Shown: positions 1 through 5,149 of the stretch, one piece after another
Numbering within the stretch: the first letter of the stretch is position 1
Layout of the letters: each line of letters begins with the position of its first letter
Assembly: GCA_934572355.1 (NCBI GenBank)
Contig: CAKTKV010000114.1
Location: 1-5,149 of the forward strand
Length of the DNA stretch: 5,149 nucleotides
DNA from: an uncultured Oscillospiraceae bacterium
Lineage (GTDB): Bacteria > Bacillota > Clostridia > Oscillospirales > Oscillospiraceae
Reading direction: 5' to 3'
Program-made: the position numbers and the translations under genes
Notes under the pieces: generated by a model
What the model saw: only the letters and a program-made list of their open reading frames with translations
The model's database searches: none
What the model was told of the DNA's origin: nothing

Positions 1-752
1 TCGCCCGGCATGGAGAGGGACTTGGAGTAGGAATAGCACACGACGGTGTCGCGGTAGATGCTTGGGATAAAGGGCACGACGGCGTTATCGTACACGAGCT
101 CGCGGTACGGCTCGTCGGCGATTATATAGATCGGGTGGCCAAACTCCGCGCTCCTGCGCTCAAGGAGAGAAGCAAGCTCACGCAGCGTCTCCTCACTGTA
201 AATGACACCGGATGGGTTATTCGGAGAGTTAATGATGACGGCCTGAGTGTGCGGCGTGAGCGCTCGGTCGAGCGCTTCAACGTTTATCTGGAAGCTCTCG
301 GTATCGGGTGCGACCTCGACAAACTTGCCGCCGTTGCAGGAGACGAACACCTGATATTCCGGGAAATACGGCGCGACGGCGATGAACTCCGCCCCCTCCA
401 CCGCGAGCGCGCGTATCACCGCAACGAGCGCGGGAGCCGCGCCGCAGGTGAAGAAAATGTTCTCGGGTCGGATGACCATTCCGCTGCGCGCGCTTAGGTC
501 ATCGGCGACGGCGCGGCGCGCTTCCATCGCACCGGCGGCGGGAGTATAGCCGTGCAGGGCGAGGCTGTCGCCCTCTAAAAGCTCGCGGATGATGTCCGCG
601 ATGGCCGCGGGCGCGGGCACAGAGGGATTGCCTATCGAGTAATCATACACGTTCTCTTTGCCGACGACGGCCGCCTGACGGATGCCGTATTCAAAAAGCT
701 CGCGTATCTCGGACTTCTTTGTTCCAAGCTGAATGAAGCTTTCGGAGATCAT
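1..752 (-). CDS. Class I/II PLP-dependent aminotransferase, C-terminus cut off by window edge
   Basis: Cytosolic fold-type I aminotransferase that exchanges an amino group between an amino acid and a 2-oxoacid using pyridoxal phosphate. I translated it from the ATG at 752-750; 250 complete codons are present, and the family usually has about 390-400, so roughly the last third is missing beyond position 1. Visible motifs are GNPSVPAP (residues 41-48), HGYTPAAG (67-74), the cofactor phosphate loop TCGAAPAL (102-109), NSPNNPSG (175-182), ADEPYREL (212-219, with D213 expected to contact the pyridine nitrogen and Y216 the PLP oxygen) and SYSKSLSMPG (241-250), where K244 is the Schiff-base lysine. 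The start overlaps the buk stop by 4 nt (ATGA) and has an AAAGGGG site 8 nt upstream. It lies last in an operon that consumes 2-oxoacids, so it probably supplies the substrate of IorAB. Substrate (aromatic, branched or other) cannot be read from the sequence. Family assignment is firm; role is inferred from context. Confidence 0.93.
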   Translation of the reverse strand, partial: MISESFIQLGTKKSEIRELFEYGIRQAAVVGKENVYDYSIGNPSVPAPAAIADIIRELLEGDSLALHGYTPAAGAMEARRAVADDLSARSGMVIRPENIFFTCGAAPALVAVIRALAVEGAEFIAVAPYFPEYQVFVSCNGGKFVEVAPDTESFQINVEALDRALTPHTQAVIINSPNNPSGVIYSEETLRELASLLERRSAEFGHPIYIIADEPYRELVYDNAVVPFIPSIYRDTVVCYSYSKSLSMPG

Positions 753-1837
753 TTGTTCTTCCCCTTTCCATCACTTGCGTGATACACATTGGGCTGCTCC
801 TCGCCGGTCAGCATACGCACACCGCCGAGAGCCAGCGCCTCCATTTCCGTTTCACCGGCGAGCACGCACACCGGCGCGATGAAGCCGACATAGTCCTTTA
901 TCTTACCTGTCAGAAGCTCCGAGTACGCAAGGCCGCCGGTGAGGATGATCGCGTCGCACTCTCCCTTGAGGACGATGGAGAGAAGCCCTATCGTCTTTGC
1001 GATCTGGTACGCCTGCGCGTCGAGGATGAGGGCGGCATGCTCGTCGCCGTCCTTTATCATCTGTTCGATAACGCGGCAGTCGCTCACGCCGAGGTGGGCG
1101 TACATACCGCCGCGGCCGCGTATTTTGCGGCGCATCTCCTCATACGTATACTTGCCGGAGTAGCACAGCTTTATCATCGAGAGCGCAGGTGCACAGCCCG
1201 CGCGCTCGGGCGAGAACTGGCCGTCATCATCGCCGACGGAGTCGACGATCTCGCCGTGCCGGTGGACGCTTGCGGACACGCCGCCGCCCATGTGGACGAC
1301 GATGAGATTCATGTCCTTGTAGTTCCTGCCCTGCTGCTTTGCATAGCGGATGGCCATGGCGCGGCTGTTGAGCACGTGGCAGAAGCTCTGCCGCTCGATC
1401 TCCGCGTAGCCGGTGATTTTGGCGATGTCGGTGAGCTCGCCCGAGGTCACAGCGTCATAGATATACGCGGGGATGCCAAGGGGCTGCGCAAGCTCGCGAG
1501 CGAGGAGCCCCCCGAGGTTCGAGGCATGCGGCTGGCTCAGCTCGTCATCGACAAGGGCATGGCACAGCTCATCGTCAACGATGTAGCCGCCTGTCCTGAG
1601 GCCGAACACCAGCCCGCCGCGGCCTATGACGGCGGCAAGCTCCTTTTCGTCAATGCCGTTTCTCTCCATGAATGAGCGGATAACAGACAAACGCATAGGC
1701 ACCTGCTCGGCAATGGTATGGTACTGCTGAAGCTCCGACGCGTCATGGTCGAGGCTCTCCTGCACGAGCTTCTCCGCGCCGTCATAGAGCGCAAGCTTCG
1801 TACTCGTGGAGCCGGGGTTTATGATAAGCAGCTTCAT
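749..1837 (-). CDS. buk: Butyrate kinase family (short-chain/aryl-acid kinase)
   Basis: Cytosolic ASKHA-fold acid kinase: acyl phosphate + ADP gives acid + ATP, the substrate-level phosphorylation step. The 362 residues match the family's usual length of about 355-360. Motifs in order: N-terminal phosphate loop NPGSTSTK (7-14), GRGGL (72-76), PHASNLGG (103-110), D128 in YDAVTSGEL (127-135), HMGGG (182-186), SPERAG (209-214, with R212 at the place of the acetate kinase active-site arginine), TGGLAYS (300-306) and GETEMEAL (328-335). The start is fixed by the conserved MKLLIINPGS beginning and by its ATGA overlap with the ptb stop. The segment between HMGGG and SPERAG reads SVGDDDGQF, followed by CAP after SPERAG, which differs from the NALDGEGPF and SGGLP types I recall from classical butyrate kinases; this may affect substrate choice. 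Beside IorAB the acid is more likely an arylacetate or branched acid than butyrate. The Lys/Gly-rich tail contains the downstream gene's ribosome binding site. Confidence 0.95.
   Translation of the reverse strand: MKLLIINPGSTSTKLALYDGAEKLVQESLDHDASELQQYHTIAEQVPMRLSVIRSFMERNGIDEKELAAVIGRGGLVFGLRTGGYIVDDELCHALVDDELSQPHASNLGGLLARELAQPLGIPAYIYDAVTSGELTDIAKITGYAEIERQSFCHVLNSRAMAIRYAKQQGRNYKDMNLIVVHMGGGVSASVHRHGEIVDSVGDDDGQFSPERAGCAPALSMIKLCYSGKYTYEEMRRKIRGRGGMYAHLGVSDCRVIEQMIKDGDEHAALILDAQAYQIAKTIGLLSIVLKGECDAIILTGGLAYSELLTGKIKDYVGFIAPVCVLAGETEMEALALGGVRMLTGEEQPNVYHASDGKGKNK
761..767 (-). promoter_or_regulatory. Ribosome binding site of the aminotransferase, inside the buk 3' end
   Basis: AAAGGGG on the minus strand lies 8 nt before the ATG at 752-750. 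It falls in the codons for the Lys/Gly-rich end of Buk. It confirms the start chosen for the truncated aminotransferase, together with the ATGA overlap. Confidence 0.8.
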
Positions 1838-2751
1838 GCCGTCGCTCCCTTTCCGCCGCTCATGAGCGCGCAGACCAGCAGGGAATTATACTTCTCTTCA
1901 AAGCTCGCGCTTCTGGAATTGAGAGCGATGGGGCACCTCGCGCCGATGACGACGCCCGCCATCTTCGCCCCGGCAAACTCAATGAGCGCCTTGACCATGA
2001 TGTTCCCCGCGGACATGCTCGGCACGACGAGGATATCCGTCTTCCCCGTGACGGGGCTTTCGTAGCCCTTTATTTTTGCCGACTCCGCGTCGAGCGCGAG
2101 GTCAAGGGATATCGGCCCCTCAAGAACGCAGCGGCCAAACTCGCCGTCCAGCGCCGCCTGCTTGAGCGCCGCCGCGTCGTCGGTCTCTATGATCTTGGGG
2201 CTGACGTTCTCCGCCGCGCAGAGCGCGGCGAGCAGCGGTTCATCATAGCCGAGGGCGTGGAACATTTCAACGGCGTTTTTGACGATGGCCTTTTTGCCCT
2301 CAAGGTCGGGGTTCGGCATCATGCCGCCGTCGGTCACGCCGAGGAGCTTGGCATAGCCGGGCACCTCCAGCAGCGCGACATGGGACATGGGACGCCCGAC
2401 ACCGATGCCGGTCTGCTTGTTCACGACGGCCTTGAGGATAGTCGCGGTCTGCATCAGCCCTTTTTGCAGGAAGTCCGCCCTGCCCTCACGGATGAGCTCA
2501 ACGGCGATGCGCGCCGCGTCCTCGTCCGTCTCGGCATTTATGACGGCTGCGGGGTCTATCTCGCAGCCGAGGGCGCGGCCGACGGAAAGTATCTCGTCCG
2601 CATGGCCGATAAGAATATAGCGGAGTATACCCTCCTGCGCGGCACGGAGCACCGCTTCAAGGGTATGCCCGTCATGCGCGCAGGCGACGGCGACGGTCTT
2701 GGGTTCCGTGCTGCCGACGCGCCCGCGCAGGTCTTCAAAATTGTGGAGCAT
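1834..2751 (-). CDS. ptb: Phosphate butyryltransferase family (phosphotransacylase)
   Basis: Cytosolic phosphotransacylase of the Pta/Ptb family: acyl-CoA + phosphate gives acyl phosphate + CoA, feeding the kinase encoded next. At 305 residues it is the size of stand-alone Ptb (about 300) and lacks the extra N-terminal domains of long Pta or bifunctional hydratase forms. Recognisable segments are LQKGLMQTATILKAV (95-109), TDGGMMPNPD (140-149), EGPISLD (211-217), DILVVPSMSAGN (239-250) and PIALNSRSASFEEKYNSL (274-291), where S279-R280 align with the conserved Ser-Arg of phosphotransacetylase active sites. PSMSAGN and SRSAS differ from the PNIEAGN and SRADS forms I recall from solventogenic clostridia, so it may belong to a subfamily with another acyl preference. 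It starts 22 nt after the iorB stop with a GGAG site 7 nt before ATG, and its TGA stop overlaps the buk ATG. The adjacent pair is the usual ptb-buk order. Family sure; the acyl group is inferred from IorAB. Confidence 0.94.
   Translation of the reverse strand: MLHNFEDLRGRVGSTEPKTVAVACAHDGHTLEAVLRAAQEGILRYILIGHADEILSVGRALGCEIDPAAVINAETDEDAARIAVELIREGRADFLQKGLMQTATILKAVVNKQTGIGVGRPMSHVALLEVPGYAKLLGVTDGGMMPNPDLEGKKAIVKNAVEMFHALGYDEPLLAALCAAENVSPKIIETDDAAALKQAALDGEFGRCVLEGPISLDLALDAESAKIKGYESPVTGKTDILVVPSMSAGNIMVKALIEFAGAKMAGVVIGARCPIALNSRSASFEEKYNSLLVCALMSGGKGATA
1845..1852 (-). promoter_or_regulatory. Ribosome binding site of buk, inside the ptb 3' end
   Basis: AAAGGGAG on the minus strand lies 7 nt before the buk ATG. 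The bases encode part of the Gly-Lys-Gly-Ala tail of Ptb. Together with the ATGA stop/start overlap this supports termination-reinitiation coupling between transacylase and kinase. Confidence 0.85.
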
Positions 2752-2758
2752 AGTTTTT

Positions 2759-2763
2759 CTCCG
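2759..2763 (-). promoter_or_regulatory. Ribosome binding site of ptb
   Basis: CGGAG on the minus strand lies 7 nt before the ptb ATG, in the only intergenic gap inside the operon (2752-2773). It is followed by a short A-rich spacer. This gap separates the oxidoreductase pair from the ptb-buk pair and is the one place where translation would restart without direct coupling. Confidence 0.8.
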
Positions 2764-2773
2764 TTTCTGTGTA

Positions 2774-3355
2774 TTATTTGCCGGCGGCCTCGTGCCCCGC
2801 GCGGAACGCGCGCAGGTTCAGCTCCCGGAACTTCTCCGGTACGGTCTCAGCGATGACGCTCTCCCAGTCGATATCGTCCATGCCGAGCGCCTTTGCCATG
2901 CTGCCGAAGAGCACGATGTTCATGCACTTGGCGCTGCCGAGGCTCTCGGCGATCTCGGCAGCGTTGAGAACATAGCAGCGGAAGTGCTGCTGCATGGCCT
3001 CAAGGCAGCCCTCGGGGTATTCGCACAGCCCCGCGGCGATGCTGGAGGAGGCGATCTCATAGTCGTTTATGACGGCGATGCCGTCAGGCTTGAGGAAGTC
3101 GGCATATCGCACGGCTTCCATTTTCTCGAATGCGACGATGATATCCGCCGCGCCCTTGCCGATGACGGGAGAATTGACCTTTTCACCCCAGTGCACCTGC
3201 GTGGAGACGCTGCCGCCGCGCTGACTCATGCCGTGGACCTCGGACATCTTGACGTCGTACCCGGCCTTCATCAGGCCGTTTACGAGAACCTTTGCGGTAA
3301 GGATCGCGCCCTGACCGCCTACGCCTACCAAAAGAGCACTCTTAGTGTTTTTCAT
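2774..3355 (-). CDS. iorB: Indolepyruvate:ferredoxin oxidoreductase, beta subunit
   Basis: Small subunit of the IOR complex, homologous to the gamma domain of pyruvate:ferredoxin oxidoreductases. With IorA it oxidises arylpyruvates to aryl-acetyl-CoA. It is 193 residues long, a normal size for the family. It shows a glycine-rich GVGGQG loop (11-16), followed by SEVHGMSQRGGSV (38-50), the pattern that marks this domain. No cysteine cluster, signal peptide or membrane segment is seen; it acts in the cytosol as partner of the TPP and Fe-S subunit. The ATG at 3355 lies only 3 nt after the iorA stop, and an AAAGGAG site inside the last iorA codons supports this start and coupled, balanced synthesis of the two subunits. 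The related 2-oxoisovalerate or 2-oxoglutarate enzymes have similar gamma subunits; the two-gene alpha/beta layout with a 583-residue alpha fusion is what points to IOR. Confidence 0.95.
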   Translation of the reverse strand: MKNTKSALLVGVGGQGAILTAKVLVNGLMKAGYDVKMSEVHGMSQRGGSVSTQVHWGEKVNSPVIGKGAADIIVAFEKMEAVRYADFLKPDGIAVINDYEIASSSIAAGLCEYPEGCLEAMQQHFRCYVLNAAEIAESLGSAKCMNIVLFGSMAKALGMDDIDWESVIAETVPEKFRELNLRAFRAGHEAAGK

Positions 3356-3358
3356 GGC

Positions 3359-5110
3359 TCAGTTCTCCTTTCTCGAAATGGCACCGCGCGGGCACACCTG
3401 CGCGCACACCGTGCAGCCGACGCACTGGATGGGGTCAATGCCGGCCTTCTTATCGCGCACGGTTATTGCCGGGCACGCGACCTTGAGGCACATTTTGCAG
3501 CCGATGCACTTGTCGGTATCAACAGCGCACAGGCCGATATCGTGCTTGATGCGCTTGATGAGCAGGCAGGGGCGGCGCGTGATTATCGCAGCGGGGACCT
3601 CGGAGGCAAGGGCGTCCTGCACCGCTTTTTCCATCGCCGTGAGATCCTGCGGGTCGACGATGATTATGTTCTTATAGCCGTAGGCCGCGAGGATATCCTC
3701 GATCTTCAGCTTCTCGGCGATATCGCCCTGGAGCGTTCTGCCGCTGCCGGGGTTATCCTGATGGCCGGTCATGCCGGTGATGGAGTTATCGAGCACGACG
3801 GGGATGATGCTGCCCTTGTTGTAGATTATCTCCGCCGCGCCGGTCATGCCGCTGTGGAAGAAGGTGGAGTCGCCAAGGACGCCGAAGATCTTCTTGTGCT
3901 GGCCGGTGACGTCAAAGGCCTTGGACATGCCCATGCCGACGCTGAAGCCCGCGCCCATGCACACGACGCTGTCGAGCGCGTTGAGGGGAGCCGAGCCGCC
4001 AAGGGTATAGCAGCCGATGTCGCCTGCGACGACGAAGTCCTTGTGCTTTGCCATCGTATAGAAGAAGCCGCGGTGCGGGCAGCCGGGGCAGAGAGCTGGC
4101 GGACGGGACACGGCGGTGACGCCGACGTCCACGGTCTGCGCTTTCTCGCCGAAGATGCGCTCGCGCAGGAGCTGGGGGTTGAGCTCATAGAGCTTGCCGG
4201 TCATGGCCTTGCCCTCGCAGGGGATTCCCGCGGCGAGGATCTGAGACTCCATGAAGCCGTCGAGCTCTTCGATGACATAGAGCTTATCGACCCTGGAGGC
4301 GAAGTCGCGGATAAGCTCGATGGGCAGCGGGTTTGTCAGGCCGAGCTTGAGGAAGGAGGTATCCTCGGGAAAAGCGTCCTTTGCATACTGATACGCGATG
4401 GACGCGGTGACGACGCCGACCTTGCCGCCGTTTATCTCCATGCGGTTGAGCGGAGAGGTGCAGGCATATTCCTCAAGCGCCTGCATATTTTTTTCGAGCT
4501 TGGGGTGATTCATCATCGCGTTTGCCGGGGCAGCGATGTTCTTGCGCGGGTTGCGCACATATGGCGGAACCGGGCGCTCCTCACGCGTGCCGAAGGAGAC
4601 AAGGCTCTTGGAGTGCGCGACTCTGGTCGTCGTGCGCAGCAGCACGGGGACATCGAACTTTTCGGATATCTCGTATGCCGCGCGCATGAAGTCAAGGCAC
4701 TCCTGAGAATCGGAGGGCTCGACCATGGCAAGGCGCGCCGCGCGCGCATAGTGCCGGCTGTCCTGCTCGTTCTGGGAAGAGTGCATGCTCGGGTCGTCCG
4801 CGACGACTATGACGAAGCCGCCGCCCACGCCGTTATATGCTGCCGTGAACACAAGGTCGGCTGCGACGTTCAGGCCGACATGTTTCATCGCGCACAGGCT
4901 GCGCACACCGGCAAGGCTTGCCCCATAAGCCACCTCGGACGCGACCTTCTCGTTCGGCGCCCATTCGCAGTACAGATCGTCCTTGTACTGCGGGAGCGAT
5001 TCGAATATCTCAGTGCTGGGCGTGCCGGGATATGCCGAGCACACCTTCACACCGGCTTCATACGCGCCGCGCGCAAGGGCTTCATTGCCTGAAAACAGAA
5101 TTTTTTCCAA
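3359..5110 (-). CDS. iorA: Indolepyruvate:ferredoxin oxidoreductase, alpha subunit (TPP and Fe-S)
   Basis: Catalytic subunit that decarboxylates arylpyruvates (indolepyruvate, phenylpyruvate, 4-hydroxyphenylpyruvate) with CoA and passes two electrons to ferredoxin. The 583 residues fit the family (about 580-640). The N-terminal pyrimidine-binding domain begins GNEALARGAYEAGV (8-21) and YPGTPSTEI (27-35). The central TPP domain has CPGCPHRG (341-348), GDIGCYTLGG (363-372) and the TPP/Mg motif GDS (413-415), 25 residues, then DN (441-442), continuing SITGMTGHQDNPG. The C-terminus is a two-cluster ferredoxin domain: C535, C538, C541, C546 (CX2CX2CX4CP) and C563, C566, C569, C573 (CX2CX2CX3CP), so all eight ligands are present. 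The start is TTG: no in-frame ATG lies between it and the in-frame TAA at 5131-5129, an AAAGGTGG site lies 9 nt upstream, and EKILFSGNEA is the expected beginning. Family is certain; preference for aryl over other 2-oxoacids is family knowledge and not shown directly. Confidence 0.97.
   Translation of the reverse strand: MEKILFSGNEALARGAYEAGVKVCSAYPGTPSTEIFESLPQYKDDLYCEWAPNEKVASEVAYGASLAGVRSLCAMKHVGLNVAADLVFTAAYNGVGGGFVIVVADDPSMHSSQNEQDSRHYARAARLAMVEPSDSQECLDFMRAAYEISEKFDVPVLLRTTTRVAHSKSLVSFGTREERPVPPYVRNPRKNIAAPANAMMNHPKLEKNMQALEEYACTSPLNRMEINGGKVGVVTASIAYQYAKDAFPEDTSFLKLGLTNPLPIELIRDFASRVDKLYVIEELDGFMESQILAAGIPCEGKAMTGKLYELNPQLLRERIFGEKAQTVDVGVTAVSRPPALCPGCPHRGFFYTMAKHKDFVVAGDIGCYTLGGSAPLNALDSVVCMGAGFSVGMGMSKAFDVTGQHKKIFGVLGDSTFFHSGMTGAAEIIYNKGSIIPVVLDNSITGMTGHQDNPGSGRTLQGDIAEKLKIEDILAAYGYKNIIIVDPQDLTAMEKAVQDALASEVPAAIITRRPCLLIKRIKHDIGLCAVDTDKCIGCKMCLKVACPAITVRDKKAGIDPIQCVGCTVCAQVCPRGAISRKEN
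3365..3371 (-). promoter_or_regulatory. Ribosome binding site of iorB, inside the iorA 3' end
   Basis: The minus strand reads AAAGGAG, 9 nt before the iorB ATG. These bases also encode the Arg-Lys-Glu just before the last residue of IorA, so ribosomes ending iorA uncover or directly reach the iorB start. Confidence 0.85.
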
Positions 5111-5149
5111 TGAAGTTGACCACCTTTCTTATTACATCTTTACTCATCT
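5111..5149 (-). other. 39-nt AT-richer stub upstream of iorA
   Basis: This edge segment is clearly richer in A and T than the rest of the window. Apart from the iorA ribosome binding site, I see no convincing -10/-35 pair or operator in so short a piece. One minus-strand frame is open from ATG at 5147 through to TGA at 5084-5082, overlapping iorA by 29 nt; another frame ends at TAA 5142-5140. It may therefore be a leader, a true intergenic region or the 3' end of an upstream gene. Confidence 0.4.
5120..5127 (-). promoter_or_regulatory. Ribosome binding site of iorA (decides the TTG start)
   Basis: On the minus strand the bases read AAAGGTGG, followed by a 9-nt spacer to TTG at 5110-5108. The in-frame TAA at 5131-5129 rules out any longer N-terminus, and the next residues already match the family. 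A TTG start may lower initiation relative to the ATG-started genes downstream. Confidence 0.8.

Larger units (their letters stand above)
1..5110 (-). other. Predicted single operon: iorA-iorB-ptb-buk-aminotransferase
   Basis: Five genes on one strand have junctions of +3, +22, -4 and -4 nt, with no hairpin-plus-T-run terminator at any junction. Every gene has a purine-rich ribosome binding site at 7-9 nt. The gene order follows the reaction order from 2-oxoacid to free acid, with the upstream transamination encoded last. The operon may extend past both window edges: the aminotransferase is unfinished and only 39 nt upstream of iorA are visible. Confidence 0.88.

Noticed and set aside
135..497. 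A 120-codon plus-strand frame over the aminotransferase
   Set aside because: The minus strand here encodes the NNPSG and other PLP-enzyme motifs without interruption; the plus-strand product has no recognisable features.
779..1675. A 298-codon plus-strand frame antisense to buk
   Set aside because: Low-complexity Ala/Val/Asp/His-rich translation, no ribosome binding site noted and no family motif; it is a shadow of buk.
2752..2773. Possible terminator or internal promoter between iorB and ptb
   Set aside because: Only 22 nt are available; they hold a ribosome binding site and an A-rich spacer, with no inverted repeat or T-run and no room for a promoter.
2699..5092. A 797-codon open frame on the plus strand, antisense to iorAB and part of ptb
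   Set aside because: It mirrors real genes with full family motifs on the minus strand. Its translation is rich in Ala, Asp, His, Arg and Val with no recognisable domain, as expected when GC-rich codons leave an antisense frame open.
3359..5110. Assignment of iorA as pyruvate or 2-oxoisovalerate ferredoxin oxidoreductase
   Set aside because: Domain order (alpha and TPP domains fused, with a C-terminal two-cluster ferredoxin domain) and the two-gene layout with a separate gamma-type subunit fit IOR. Pyruvate and 2-oxoisovalerate enzymes are usually either one long fused chain or three to four separate subunits.

Overview
The window is one tightly packed, GC-rich operon read entirely from the minus strand. 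It probably encodes a complete route for fermenting 2-oxoacids, most likely the arylpyruvates made from Phe, Tyr and Trp. In transcription order (right to left) it holds iorA (5110-3359), iorB (3355-2774), ptb (2751-1834), buk (1837-749) and a class I PLP aminotransferase (752 to beyond position 1, cut by the window edge). No gene is on the plus strand, and no RNA gene, repeat, insertion sequence, CRISPR array or terminator was seen. The longest non-coding stretches are the 22 nt before ptb and the 39-nt stub upstream of iorA.

The pathway I infer is as follows. The aminotransferase turns an amino acid into its 2-oxoacid. IorAB (thiamine diphosphate plus Fe-S clusters) decarboxylates it oxidatively to an acyl-CoA and reduces ferredoxin. 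Ptb swaps CoA for phosphate, and Buk moves the phosphate to ADP, giving ATP and the free acid (phenylacetate, 4-hydroxyphenylacetate or indoleacetate if IorAB has its family's usual specificity). Enzyme families are clear from motifs; the substrate range is inferred. Most of these steps are reversible, so the set could also build aromatic amino acids from exogenous aryl acids.

The organism looks like an anaerobic, GC-rich member of the Clostridia, plausibly Oscillospiraceae. Reasons are the oxygen-sensitive ferredoxin-dependent IOR, a Ptb-Buk pair in place of an acyl-CoA synthetase, strong AAAGGAG-type ribosome binding sites and many GC-ending codons. This placement is by impression and not by a search.

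Translation appears coupled along the operon: a 3-nt gap between iorA and iorB, and 4-nt ATGA stop/start overlaps at ptb/buk and buk/aminotransferase. At three of the four junctions the ribosome binding site lies inside the last codons of the preceding gene. iorA itself starts at TTG, and only 39 nt lie upstream of it, so the true operon start and promoter may be outside the window.
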